Made by a program: the position numbers and the translations under genes. A stretch of 64,000 bases of DNA from JAAYAO01 sp051133435. GTDB taxonomy: Bacteria; Actinomycetota; Actinomycetes; Propionibacteriales; Propionibacteriaceae. Shown piece after piece: positions 48,902 to 62,272 of this stretch (within the stretch, counting starts at the first letter, position 1; every line of letters starts with the position of its first letter). A model generated the notes under the pieces. It did no database searches, was not told the DNA's origin, and was given only the letters and a program-made list of their open reading frames with translations. The stretch covers positions 186,001 through 250,000 of the forward strand of contig NZ_JBPGNY010000001.1 in NCBI RefSeq assembly GCF_051133435.1, in the 5' to 3' direction.

Positions 48902-49816
48902 ATGGCCAAGGTCGCGTTGATTCTCAATCCGATGGCGCGACCGGCCGGGCACGCCCGGCTGCTGGAGTTGGTGCGCGAAGCGGTCGGTGATCTCACCATC
49001 GCCCGAACCACCCCCGAGGAACCGGGCTCGACCCAGGCCGCCCGGTCAGTCGACGAAGGTGCCGAGCTGGTGATCGCCGCCGGTGGCGACGGAACCGCCC
49101 GCTCGGTGGCCCTGGGTCTGGCCGGCACCGGGGTGCCCATGGCGGTGATCGGCCTCGGCACCGCCAATGTGTTGGCCCGCAACCTCGGACTCCCCCGCGG
49201 TGTCGCCGGGCAGCTACGGGTGGCCCTGACCGGGGCGACCAAGCGGGTCGACGTGGGTCGGGTGGCCTTCGGGGTCGGTGACCACGACTGGAGCGTCGAG
49301 GACGGGTTCGTGGTGCTGGCCGGGGTCGGCCATGACGCCGCGGTCTTCGCCGACACCGACAAGGCGGTGAAGCGGAAGTTCGGTTGGCCCGCCTACCTAC
49401 TGCGCGGCACCCGCCGGATGACCCATCCCCCACTGCCGATGCGGATCACCATCGATGGCGTGGAAACCGACACCGAGGCATGGTCGCTGTTGGTCGGGAA
49501 CTATCCGGGTATTCCGGCCGGAGTTCAGGTTTTTCCGGGGGCTCGCCCCGATGACGGGCTGCTCGAGGTGTTGCAAGCTCGGGTCAAGCATCCCGTGCAA
49601 TGGGTGCCGGTGGCGGTCAGTGGCTTCACCCGGCTCCCGGTGTGGGGTGCCGGACTGGTCCGATCGCGGGCGCGCGAGGTCATCGTGCACCTGCCCACCG
49701 CGGCCGGGGTGCAACTGGACGGGGATCCCGTGCAGCAGACGACCCGGGTCAGGTTTCGGGTCGATCCCGGTGCCCTGTTGATCCGAATGCCCGCCCGGGG
49801 TGCGGCACGGCCCTAG
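48902..49816 (+). CDS. diacylglycerol/lipid kinase-family protein
   Basis: A 304-aa LCB5/DAGK_cat protein with ATP-binding LVIAAGGDGTARSVALGL, LGTANVLARNLGLPRG, and GVGHDAAV. Such enzymes phosphorylate diacylglycerol or long-chain bases; the sequence does not decide the lipid. ATG 48902 gives the family-typical start VALILNPMA. It is probably co-transcribed with the Rieske gene. Confidence 0.88.
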   Translation: MAKVALILNPMARPAGHARLLELVREAVGDLTIARTTPEEPGSTQAARSVDEGAELVIAAGGDGTARSVALGLAGTGVPMAVIGLGTANVLARNLGLPRGVAGQLRVALTGATKRVDVGRVAFGVGDHDWSVEDGFVVLAGVGHDAAVFADTDKAVKRKFGWPAYLLRGTRRMTHPPLPMRITIDGVETDTEAWSLLVGNYPGIPAGVQVFPGARPDDGLLEVLQARVKHPVQWVPVAVSGFTRLPVWGAGLVRSRAREVIVHLPTAAGVQLDGDPVQQTTRVRFRVDPGALLIRMPARGAARP

Positions 49817-49819
49817 AAT
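49814..49819 (+). promoter_or_regulatory. candidate -10 box for the 49847 gene
   Basis: TAGAAT overlaps the stop codon of the preceding gene. GGAG at 49838-49841 is the ribosome binding site for ATG 49847. No strong -35. Confidence 0.35.
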
Positions 49820-49846
49820 CGAGCGGTACCCAATTTTGGAGTCTTG

Positions 49847-50965
49847 ATGAACGCTGCCCTGATCGTGCTGTCCATCGTCGGCATGCTGGTCACCCTGACG
49901 GCCCTCGCCGCCGCGGTGGCCGGAGTTCGACGGATGGCGATCACCGCCCGGGCGCACAAGGCCCTGCCCGGCAGCAACGAACGACCCGGGCAGGTGCTGT
50001 GGCAGGTGCGGGAGGTCAGCGAATCGCCGCACCTGCGGTTCGTCGCCAACAAGGACATGACCGATACCGACCTGGCGATGATCAAGGTCGAGGAAACCCT
50101 GTCGGCCCTGCCGCCCGGCCACCGCCAGTTGGCCAAGATGCAGGCCGACCAACTCGTCAATGCCCGGGCGGTGCGCGGCGCCGTGGTCGAGAACCTCTCG
50201 GGCCTGCCGGAGGCGACCTACCGCGATCTTGCCGACGGGGTGTCCAAGGGCCTGGTGCAGGGCATGTCGGCCAAGGAACTGCCCGCCGGCCACAAGCATG
50301 TGCGCAAAGCGATCACCTCCGGCAAGGACACCCAGCGCCCGTTGAGTACGACGGGCACCGCGTTGGTGCCGGCCGGCGACCCGGTGATGAACCAGATCCA
50401 CGGCTGGTTGCGCCAGTTCGGGGTGGCCGGCCGCAGCCTGACCACCTCGTCGACCTTCGCCCAACTCGCCGACATGGGCCTGGGGCTGGCCCAGGAGATG
50501 TTGAACTGGGGTCGCCCCGGCGGGGCCTCCCCCGAAGCCCGCCGGCTGGTGGACGCGATGGAGGACCTGGGCGAGTTGGTCACCCCCGCCTACCTGTGGC
50601 AGGTCACCGAGTACAGCGAAACCGCGCTGCAGAACGCCACCGCCGCGGTACACCGGATGGAAACCGAACTGGCCGCCTCGAAGCGCGGGGAGGCGTTCCG
50701 GCGCACCTGGTGGCCCAGCGTCGGCGACAAGATCGCCGAGGACGCCCTGGCCCACGGTCGGCAGGTACTCACCCAGGAGCACCAGGCCCACCGCCGACTG
50801 ACCGCGGCGATGGAGGAGATCGCGGTGGCCGACCCGAAGGTGCGCGGGACGGTGTGGGCACTAATGCTGCGCGATGTCCCCGAAGGTGCCATCGACGGAC
50901 CCGATCTGCGCGCCTTCACCCCGACCCTGGACGCCTATCTGGCCACCCGTCGCGGGCGCCGCTGA
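49847..50965 (+). CDS. membrane-anchored protein of unknown function
   Basis: I do not recognise a family for this 372-aa protein. It has one N-terminal hydrophobic segment (about 3-25, LIVLSIVGMLVTLTALAAAV) and then a mostly helical, charged soluble region with no signal-peptide cleavage site. Segments such as SESPHLRFVANKD, SALPPGHRQLAKMQADQLVNARAV and a helical C-terminus (ALAHGRQVLTQEHQAHRRL) may help database searches. ATG 49847 has GGAG upstream. Convergent with uvrA, 18 bp apart. Codon use looks like its neighbours. Confidence 0.82.
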   Translation: MNAALIVLSIVGMLVTLTALAAAVAGVRRMAITARAHKALPGSNERPGQVLWQVREVSESPHLRFVANKDMTDTDLAMIKVEETLSALPPGHRQLAKMQADQLVNARAVRGAVVENLSGLPEATYRDLADGVSKGLVQGMSAKELPAGHKHVRKAITSGKDTQRPLSTTGTALVPAGDPVMNQIHGWLRQFGVAGRSLTTSSTFAQLADMGLGLAQEMLNWGRPGGASPEARRLVDAMEDLGELVTPAYLWQVTEYSETALQNATAAVHRMETELAASKRGEAFRRTWWPSVGDKIAEDALAHGRQVLTQEHQAHRRLTAAMEEIAVADPKVRGTVWALMLRDVPEGAIDGPDLRAFTPTLDAYLATRRGRR

Positions 50966-50983
50966 CACGCCCGCAGACCGCCC

Positions 50984-53950
<2,967 letters not shown>

Positions 53951-53969
53951 GGTAGGCGCCCCCTCCGAC

Positions 53970-53979
53970 AGGTTAAGTT
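53970..53979. promoter_or_regulatory. overlapping divergent -10 boxes, uvrA and DinB-like gene
   Basis: The start codons are only 35 bp apart. On the plus strand TAAGTT (53974-53979) ends 6 nt before ATG 53986, suggesting a leaderless transcript. On the minus strand TAACCT (53970-53975) lies 19 nt before uvrA with GGAGG between. No LexA-type palindrome is evident. Confidence 0.35.
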
Positions 53980-53985
53980 GAAACC

Positions 53986-54696
53986 ATGAGCAGCCCCGAT
54001 CTGCAGACCATGCGGCAAGCCGAAATGAACGCCACCCAGGCCCTACTGGGTGACACGATTCAGCTCGAGGCCGACGCCTGGCATCAGCCCTCCGCCCTGC
54101 CGGGGTGGACCCGTGCGCACGTGGCCACCCACATCGCCCGCAATGCCGACGCGTTCAGTCGCGTGATCGAGGGCATGCTGCGTGGTGAGCAGGTGTTCAT
54201 GTACGACTCGAACGAGGCCCGCGACGCCGATATCGAAGCCGGCGCCCAGCGCAGCGGTTTGGAGATTCAGGAGGATCTCGACCGTTCCGCCGATCGGCTG
54301 AATCGGGCCTTGGACGAGGTCACGCCCGAACAGTGGGCCGCTCCCCTGCGCACCCGCCCCAACCTGACCCTGGACCGCGCCGAGATGGCGGTGTTGCAAC
54401 GGCTCACCGAGGTCGCGGTGCACCACATCGACCTGCAGATCGGGCAGACCTTCGACGACCTCGACCCCGAGGTGGCCGGCTGGCTGCTGCGCAACACCGT
54501 CGACCGGCTGCACGGGCGGAATCCGGACTTCGCCGTCCGGTTGACCGACCCCGACGGCACCGAACTGGCCGCGACCGGCGGTGCGGATGCCCCGACGGTG
54601 ACCGGTTCGGTGCAGCGGTTGCTCGGCTGGCTGATGGGCCGACTGGACAATGATGCGGTGACCGGTGGCGACCGGGTGACCATTCCTTCCTACTGA
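53986..54696 (+). CDS. maleylpyruvate isomerase/mycothiol-dependent (DinB-like) family protein
   Basis: A 236-aa MDMPI_N protein of the TIGR03083-type group. The metal-ligand pattern is visible: WTRAHVATHIARNADAF (first His), a Glu and AVHHIDLQIG (third site, about 140-150). Members are mycothiol-dependent isomerases or hydrolases with mostly unknown substrates. A metallo-beta-lactamase-fold gene follows 18 bp later. Family firm, reaction unknown. Confidence 0.82.
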   Translation: MSSPDLQTMRQAEMNATQALLGDTIQLEADAWHQPSALPGWTRAHVATHIARNADAFSRVIEGMLRGEQVFMYDSNEARDADIEAGAQRSGLEIQEDLDRSADRLNRALDEVTPEQWAAPLRTRPNLTLDRAEMAVLQRLTEVAVHHIDLQIGQTFDDLDPEVAGWLLRNTVDRLHGRNPDFAVRLTDPDGTELAATGGADAPTVTGSVQRLLGWLMGRLDNDAVTGGDRVTIPSY

Positions 54697-54714
54697 CGAC
54701 TGCGAGGAGATCCC

Positions 54715-55356
54715 ATGGCTTTGGACACCAGCACCACGCTGAGCGACGGCACCGAGATCCGCGCCCGGTCGGTGGGTTCGATGGACAACATCGCCTACCT
54801 GCTGACCCCGATGGGCGGCCGGAGCGTACTGATCGACGCGGCCGCCGATGCCGGTGCGCTGACCGACCTGATCAGCAGCCACGAGGTGGCCACGATCGTG
54901 ACCACCCATCGGCATCCCGACCACTGGCAGGCCCTGGCCGAACTGGCCGAACACACCGGTGCCGAGTTGATCGCCGGTACCCCCGACGCCGAGGCGATCG
55001 CCGAGGGCGCCGGGGTGAGCATCGACAGGACGGTCTGGGAGGGCGACCGGGTCACCGTCGACGACCTCGAACTGCAGGTGATCGCGCTGCCCGGGCACAC
55101 CCCCGGCGGCGTCGCGCTGGTGCTCGACACCGGGGCGGACGACCCGGTGCACGTGTTCACCGGTGACTGCCTCTTCCCCGGTGGGGTCGGCAAGACGCAC
55201 ACCCCCGAGGAGTTCACCACCCTGCTGGACGGAGTCGAGACCAAGCTGTTCAACGCCTACGCCGATGACACCGTGATCCACCCCGGCCACGGCAACCCCA
55301 CCACTCTGGGTGACGAGCGCGGTTCGCTCGCCGAATGGCGCGAACGCGGCTGGTGA
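54715..55356 (+). CDS. metallo-beta-lactamase-fold hydrolase (glyoxalase II-like)
   Basis: A 213-aa MBL-fold protein with the metal motif TTHRHPDHWQ, then GHTPGGVAL, FTGDCLFPGGVG and HPGHGNPTTLGDE. A homologue lies between uvrA and uvrB in many actinobacteria. It probably hydrolyses a thioester such as a mycothiol conjugate, given the neighbour. GAGGAG precedes the ATG. Confidence 0.9.
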   Translation: MALDTSTTLSDGTEIRARSVGSMDNIAYLLTPMGGRSVLIDAAADAGALTDLISSHEVATIVTTHRHPDHWQALAELAEHTGAELIAGTPDAEAIAEGAGVSIDRTVWEGDRVTVDDLELQVIALPGHTPGGVALVLDTGADDPVHVFTGDCLFPGGVGKTHTPEEFTTLLDGVETKLFNAYADDTVIHPGHGNPTTLGDERGSLAEWRERGW

Positions 55357-55380
55357 ACCGCCGCCACAACCGCGGGGGCG

Positions 55381-57456
<2,076 letters not shown>

Positions 57457-57462
57457 ACGACG

Positions 57463-57468
57463 AGCCTA
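57463..57468 (-). promoter_or_regulatory. -10 box of uvrB, probably leaderless
   Basis: TAGGCT on the minus strand is followed by exactly 6 nt and the uvrB ATG; no Shine-Dalgarno exists. Same hexamer and spacing as before uvrC. No clear -35. Confidence 0.5.
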
Positions 57469-57504
57469 CGCGCCCGCGCCGACAGTGCGGCCCGGGAATG
57501 CCAA

Positions 57505-57534
57505 CGGGGGCCCTTCGCCATCGAAGGACCCCCG
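57505..57534. terminator. hairpin between uvrB and the Pro/Gly-rich protein gene
   Basis: CGGGGG-C-CCTTCG (57505-57517) pairs with CGAAGG-A-CCCCCG (57522-57534), a 12-bp stem with one C-A mismatch and 4-nt loop. It lies 16 bp after the stop of the minus-strand gene at 57550 and should terminate it. Confidence 0.7.
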
Positions 57535-57549
57535 CCGGATGAACAACTG

Positions 57550-58620
57550 TCAGAGCTGTCCCACCAGCTCGTTCACGGTGTTGGTGAGGATGGTGCCGAG
57601 TTGACCACTATCGGACTTCGAGGTGTACACCATCTGCACCAGGATCGCCTGGCCGTCGCTCTCACGGATCATCAGCACCGAAGTGAAGATCATCGCCTGC
57701 GAGCCCTGACCACCGGACATCACCACGCCGACATGGCCCTGAGCGGCCTTGATGCCGGGCTTGGAGACATTGATGGATTTGGCGGGCTCCATCTTGGCCT
57801 GGGTGCCCTTCTGGGCAATCCGCTGGTGCATCTCGTCCACCACCGTCGTCGGGGATGCCGAGCCTTCCAGTTTGACGGCCTGAACGAACATCAATTCGCC
57901 CCCGCTGGGCGAGGCGAACACCACCGCGTCGGCCTGCCCGGCGTCCTCTTCCTTCCACCCGGACGGCGGAGTGACCGAGAAGCCCTGACCGACATCGACG
58001 GATCCGCCGCTCGGCTCCTGGCCACCCGGCGACTCGTCGCCACCCGGGCTCTCGCCACCACCGGGCGATTCGTCGCCACCGGGGCTCTCGTCACCACCGG
58101 GGGTCTCGTCCCCACCCGGCGACTCGTCGCCACCCGGGGTCTCCTCCCCACCCGGCGACTCGTCACCGCCCGGGGACTGCGTGGCGCTGGGGGGCGGCGG
58201 GGACACCGGCTCGTCACCACCGCGGCCGGTGAGCAGCCAGATGATGCCACCGATCAGTCCGACCGCGACCAGCGCGGCGATCACGATGCCGATGATCATG
58301 CCGTTGGACTTCTTCGGCGGTTGTCCGGCGTTGCCGTACTGCGGAGGCATTCCACCGCCGTACCCGCCCGGACCGCCCGGCCCACCGGGACCGGGACCGC
58401 CCGGACCGCCCGGCCCACCGGGACCGCCGGGCCCACCCGGCCCACCGGGGCCCGGCTGCGGCTGTCCGTATCCCCCGGGACCGCCCTGGGGAGGCTGCTG
58501 CCCATATCCCTGGCCCGGAGGGGTCTGCTGGCCGTAACCCTGACCCTGCGGGGGCTGCTGTCCGTAGCCACCCGGCTGCTGCCCGAACCCGGGCTGCTGT
58601 CCGTATGGTTGCTGACTCAT
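57550..58620 (-). CDS. Pro/Gly/Gln-rich single-pass membrane protein
   Basis: A 356-aa protein. Residues 1-105 are a low-complexity cytosolic tail of GYGQQPP and PGG repeats; one membrane span is at about 108-131; residues 140-200 repeat PGGDES-like hexamers about nine times; residues 205-356 form a folded extracytoplasmic domain (FSVTPPSGWKEEDAGQADAV start). The architecture matches many actinobacterial secreted-domain proteins, but no function is known to me. The start overlaps the stop of the zinc-ribbon gene (ATGA, 58617-58620). Confidence 0.82.
   Translation of the reverse strand: MSQQPYGQQPGFGQQPGGYGQQPPQGQGYGQQTPPGQGYGQQPPQGGPGGYGQPQPGPGGPGGPGGPGGPGGPGGPGPGGPGGPGGYGGGMPPQYGNAGQPPKKSNGMIIGIVIAALVAVGLIGGIIWLLTGRGGDEPVSPPPPSATQSPGGDESPGGEETPGGDESPGGDETPGGDESPGGDESPGGGESPGGDESPGGQEPSGGSVDVGQGFSVTPPSGWKEEDAGQADAVVFASPSGGELMFVQAVKLEGSASPTTVVDEMHQRIAQKGTQAKMEPAKSINVSKPGIKAAQGHVGVVMSGGQGSQAMIFTSVLMIRESDGQAILVQMVYTSKSDSGQLGTILTNTVNELVGQL
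58010..58190 (-). repeat. PGGDES-like coding repeat
   Basis: About nine to ten imperfect 18-bp in-frame units encode PGGDES, PGGEET or close variants between the membrane span and the outer domain. It is probably an extended wall-spanning linker; length may vary between strains. Confidence 0.6.
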
Positions 58621-59801
58621 GCGCCGGCCTCCTCATCGGTGGTGATGGTGCTGGCCGCCGCACCGACCTTGTGGTGCGGCTTGACCCCGGTGCGCAGCGC
58701 GGCACCGCACGCGTTGCAGAAGGAGGCGTGCTCCAGCACCGGCATTTCGCACTGCGGGCAGTACTCGATGATGTCGTCGGTCTCCACTTCGCGGGCGTGG
58801 TGCTCCATGGCCGCTTCCATCAGGCCGGTGTGCAGCACATTGCGTACCCGCAGGATCATCACGGCCAGCAGGATCAGGCCCCACACCACGCTGAGTAGCA
58901 CGCTCAGGCTGCCGAAGGGCAGCATGTTGAGCAGGTAGACGCCGATCTGGTAGGCGATGTTCACCAGCACTGCCTCGGCGAAACCGCGGAAGTAGCGGCC
59001 GGAGAAGCCGTCGTATCCCTCACCCAGGCCGGAGAACTCCGCACAGGCGATACCGGTGGCGGTACCCATCAGCAGGGGCTTGACGAAGCCCTCCAGGAAG
59101 ATCAGGGCCGCCCAGGTGGCGGCCGAATCGACGCCCTGGAAGCCTCCGGTGATCAGGTCCCAGTGCTTGACGATGGTGTCGAAGCAGGCGTACGCCACAC
59201 CGGAGATCACGCCGAAGGTCAGGCCGTCCATCAGGTCGTCGAAGCGGGGACGGCTGGCCAGGAACAGCGGGCCGATCTGGCGAATGATCTCGCCGACCAC
59301 CGGCACCAGCAGGCACAGCAGCAGGAAGTCGGTGACGCTGAAGGACGACGACGACCCCAGGCCGAAGGTGACCGGGCTGGCCGAACGGAGATTGGTCCAC
59401 AGCAGGGTGAAGCCCGTTGCCAGCACACCGGTCAACAGGAAGGCCATCGCCGTGACCGGAATCGGGGAATCATCCCAGAGGTTCACATCGTAGATGTAGA
59501 CGATGTAGACGATCGGAATGGCGAAGGCTGCCAACATCACCGCGATCGGCAGGGCGCCGGCGATGGCGGTCAGCAGTGCCGCGGCCAGAGCGACGATCAG
59601 CGCGATGCGGTAGGTCTGAGGACGCTGCGAAGCGCCACGCGGCATGATCGACGAGACCAGAGCGAACGACGCCACCGGCTCGTCCGGCTTCACGGCAAAA
59701 GACTTGCGGCGGTCCGGATCCGAGGAAAGCATGTCCTGCCCACAGCTGTGACAGTAATGAGCAACCTCGGGCATCTCGGCCCGACAGCGCGGGCATTCCA
59801 T
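58617..59801 (-). CDS. zinc-ribbon PrsW-like membrane protein
   Basis: A 394-aa protein with an N-terminal zinc ribbon (MECPRCRAEM ... CHSCGQDM), about eight or nine membrane spans, and a second C-terminal zinc ribbon (YCPQCEMPVLEH ... CNACGAAL). Central segments PVVGEIIRQ and DDLMDGLTFGVISGVAYA resemble the PrsW intramembrane protease family, though the usual EExxK is not clear, so activity is uncertain. ATG 59801 has AAGGAGG. Overlaps the Pro/Gly-rich protein gene by 4 bp. Confidence 0.72.
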   Translation of the reverse strand: MECPRCRAEMPEVAHYCHSCGQDMLSSDPDRRKSFAVKPDEPVASFALVSSIMPRGASQRPQTYRIALIVALAAALLTAIAGALPIAVMLAAFAIPIVYIVYIYDVNLWDDSPIPVTAMAFLLTGVLATGFTLLWTNLRSASPVTFGLGSSSSFSVTDFLLLCLLVPVVGEIIRQIGPLFLASRPRFDDLMDGLTFGVISGVAYACFDTIVKHWDLITGGFQGVDSAATWAALIFLEGFVKPLLMGTATGIACAEFSGLGEGYDGFSGRYFRGFAEAVLVNIAYQIGVYLLNMLPFGSLSVLLSVVWGLILLAVMILRVRNVLHTGLMEAAMEHHAREVETDDIIEYCPQCEMPVLEHASFCNACGAALRTGVKPHHKVGAAASTITTDEEAGA

Positions 59802-59888
59802 AGAGCCTCCTTGATGATTCCGGTGCGCCGCCGGTGGGCGGCACACATATTCAAGCGTCACCCATGGCCGGGTCGGCTGGGTAGATCC

Positions 59889-60497
59889 TTAGGGCTGAAC
59901 GCCGTTGCTTTTCGGTAACAACACGTGCCACAAACGTGCCACCTGGCTCACCAATTGGTCGTGATCACCGGAGTTGTCGATCACATGATCGGCCACCGCC
60001 AAGCGCTCCTGACGACTCGCCTGGGCGGCCATCCGGGCCCGGACGTGCTCGAGGGTCCACCCGTCCCGGGCCTGTACTCGAGCCTCCTGCACCTCTTCGG
60101 GGACGTCCACCACCACGACGGCGTCGAAGCGGCCCTGTTGGCCGGACTCCACCAGCAGCGGGATCACATGCACCACCACGGCATCGTCACCGGCCTCGGC
60201 CGCCCGGGCCTCGGACAGCTTGCGGATCGCGGGGTGGGTGATCGCCTCCAGATCGGCCAGGGCCCGGGGGTCGGAGAACACGATCTCCCCCAGCGCCGGA
60301 CGGTTCAGTTCACCGTTCTCGGTGAGCACCTCGGTACCGAAACGCTCCGCGATGAGGGCCAGGGCTTCGGTGCCGGGCAGTACTGCTTCCCGGGCAAGCA
60401 CATCGGCGTCGATGATCACCGCACCGTGTTCGGCGAGCAGGTCTGCGACCGCCGTCTTGCCCGAGCCGATACCGCCGGTCAAACCCACCTGCACCAC
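59889..60497 (-). CDS. coaE: dephospho-CoA kinase
   Basis: A 202-aa kinase for the last step of CoA synthesis. Walker A is GLTGGIGSGKT at residues 5-15, then VIIDADVLAREAV, and VVVHVIPLLVESGQ. Downstream of rpsA, as in mycobacteria, but separated by a terminator. Confidence 0.95.
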   Translation of the reverse strand: MVQVGLTGGIGSGKTAVADLLAEHGAVIIDADVLAREAVLPGTEALALIAERFGTEVLTENGELNRPALGEIVFSDPRALADLEAITHPAIRKLSEARAAEAGDDAVVVHVIPLLVESGQQGRFDAVVVVDVPEEVQEARVQARDGWTLEHVRARMAAQASRQERLAVADHVIDNSGDHDQLVSQVARLWHVLLPKSNGVQP

Positions 60498-60523
60498 ATT
60501 GGTCCTTTCGAGCCGGGAAAACC

Positions 60524-60557
60524 TGAAGGGGCCCCACCTTCCGGCGGGACCCCTTCA
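60524..60557. terminator. terminator after rpsA
   Basis: TGAAGGGG (60524-60531) pairs with 60550-60557, and CCC with GGG inside it, with one C-A mismatch and a 10-nt loop. On the minus strand the stem is followed by GGTTTTCC. It ends rpsA 16 bp after its stop and just before coaE. Confidence 0.75.
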
Positions 60558-60572
60558 CGGTAACGGACGAAC

Positions 60573-62036
60573 TCAGAGGTTGCCGGTCAGCTTCTCACGC
60601 AGGGCCTGCAGGGCCTCATCGGAAGCCAGCGAGCCTTCGGGGGCGGCGTCGCTGGTGCTGGTCTCCGGCGTGGACGAGTACGAGGTGCCGGCCGCGACCG
60701 CAGCCGCACCCTCGGCCGCCTCGGCCTCGGCGATCTGGCGCTTGTGCTGCTCCCAACGGGCCTGCGCCTCGTTGTACTGAGCCTCCCAGGCCAGTCGCTG
60801 CTCCTCGTAGCCTTCCTTCCACTCCTGGGTTTCGGGGTCGAAGCCCTCGGGGTAGAGGTAGTTGCCCTGCTCGTCGTAGCTGGCGGTCATGCCGTACAGG
60901 GTCGGATCGAACTCGTCGCTGGAGACGTCGATGCCCTCGTTGGCCTGCTTCAGCGACAGCGAGATCCGGCGGCGTTCCAGGTCGATGTCGATGATCTTGA
61001 CCATCACCTCGTCGTTGACCTGAACAACCTGCTCGGGAATCTCGACGTGACGCTCGGCCAGCTCGGAGACGTGCACCAGACCCTCGATGCCCTCCTCGAC
61101 CCGCACGAAGGTACCGAACGGAACCAGCTTGGTGACCTTGCCGGGCACGATCTGGCCGATCTGGTGCAGCCGGGCGAAGGCCTGCCACGGATCTTCCTGG
61201 GTGGCCTTCAGCGACAGCGACACGCGCTCGCGGTCCATGTCGACGTCCAGCACCTCGACGGTGACTTCCTGGCCGACCTCGACAACCTCACCCGGGTGGT
61301 CGATGTGCTTCCAGGACAGCTCGGAGACGTGCACCAGGCCGTCCACCCCGCCCAGATCGACGAAGGCGCCGAAGTTGACGATCGAGGAGACCACACCCTT
61401 GCGGATCTGGCCCTTCTGGAGCTGGGTGAGGAAGCTGTGCCGCACCTCGGACTGGGTCTGCTCCAGCCAGGCGCGACGCGACAGCACCACGTTGTTGCGG
61501 TTCTTGTCCAGCTCGATGATCTTGGCCTCGAGCTCCATGCCGACGTAGGGCTGCAGGTCGCGGACGCGGCGCATCTCGACCAGCGAGGCGGGCAGGAAGC
61601 CGCGCAGCCCGATGTCGATGATCAGGCCACCCTTGACGACCTCGATGACCTGGCCGGTGACGACCCCGTCCTCTTCCTTGATCCGCTCGATGGTGCCCCA
61701 GGCGCGCTCGTACTGGGCGCGCTTCTTGGACAGGATCAGGCGGCCTTCCTTGTCCTCCTTCTGCTGGACGAGGGCTTCGACCTCGTCACCGACCTGGACG
61801 ACCTCGAAAGGATCCACGTCGTGCTTGATGGAGAGTTCCTTGGAAGGAATGACACCTTCGGTCTTGTAACCGATGTCGAGGAGAACTTCGTCTCGATCGA
61901 CCTTGACGACGGTACCGCTGACGATGTCACCGTCGTTGAAATACTTGATGGTCGCGTCGACTGCTTCGGCGAAAGCTTCGGGCGAACCGAGGTCGTCAAT
62001 GGCGACCTGAGGGGAGGCCTCAAGGGAGGAGGTCAT
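60573..62036 (-). CDS. rpsA: 30S ribosomal protein S1
   Basis: A 487-aa S1 protein with four S1 RNA-binding domains (about residues 30-105, 120-190, 205-275, 290-365), each starting with GDIVSGTV, GVVTGQVI, RKGVVSSI or VPGKVTKL-type strands. The actinobacterial C-terminal tail is acidic and Ala-rich. ATG 62036 (MTSSLEASPQVAIDD) matches actinobacterial starts; longer in-frame sequence is not conserved. Confidence 0.96.
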   Translation of the reverse strand: MTSSLEASPQVAIDDLGSPEAFAEAVDATIKYFNDGDIVSGTVVKVDRDEVLLDIGYKTEGVIPSKELSIKHDVDPFEVVQVGDEVEALVQQKEDKEGRLILSKKRAQYERAWGTIERIKEEDGVVTGQVIEVVKGGLIIDIGLRGFLPASLVEMRRVRDLQPYVGMELEAKIIELDKNRNNVVLSRRAWLEQTQSEVRHSFLTQLQKGQIRKGVVSSIVNFGAFVDLGGVDGLVHVSELSWKHIDHPGEVVEVGQEVTVEVLDVDMDRERVSLSLKATQEDPWQAFARLHQIGQIVPGKVTKLVPFGTFVRVEEGIEGLVHVSELAERHVEIPEQVVQVNDEVMVKIIDIDLERRRISLSLKQANEGIDVSSDEFDPTLYGMTASYDEQGNYLYPEGFDPETQEWKEGYEEQRLAWEAQYNEAQARWEQHKRQIAEAEAAEGAAAVAAGTSYSSTPETSTSDAAPEGSLASDEALQALREKLTGNL

Positions 62037-62272
62037 GTAGTAGGGCTCCGATATGGGGTTGAACGATGGACACACGCCGCAACCCGATCGTGGAGGAGAA
62101 CTCTTTTGCTGAAGGACCCAACGCGAGCGCAACCTGCTCCGTCCGAGGATGCGCAGGCCACAGCGCCATGAAAGCCTATCTGCGAGCGGATGCCTTGGTC
62201 AATCTGTGAACCGCCCCGCCCGTGGGCTTACGATGAGCGCGAACTCGACGGCAAGGCTCGAAAGGAAATCCC
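62037..62272. promoter_or_regulatory. divergent gap between rpsA and the sortase-like gene
   Basis: This 236-bp region should hold the rpsA promoter and leader on the minus strand, and a plus-strand promoter. TACGAT at 62229-62234 with TGTGAA at 62205-62210 (18 bp) is a weak plus-strand candidate. GAAAGGAAA before ATG 62273 is the ribosome binding site. No gene seen. Confidence 0.3.

Noticed and set aside
53951..53985. LexA/SOS box before uvrA
   Set aside because: No CGAAC-N4-GTTCG-like palindrome is present in the 35-bp gap.
58010..58190. Regular short repeats as a CRISPR array
   Set aside because: Units are about 18 bp, contiguous and in frame with a coding region; no spacers or cas genes.
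58340..58480. GGP-type tract as a collagen-like protein segment
   Set aside because: Formally Gly-X-Y in places but short and interrupted by Tyr/Gln-rich units; better described as a low-complexity cytosolic tail.
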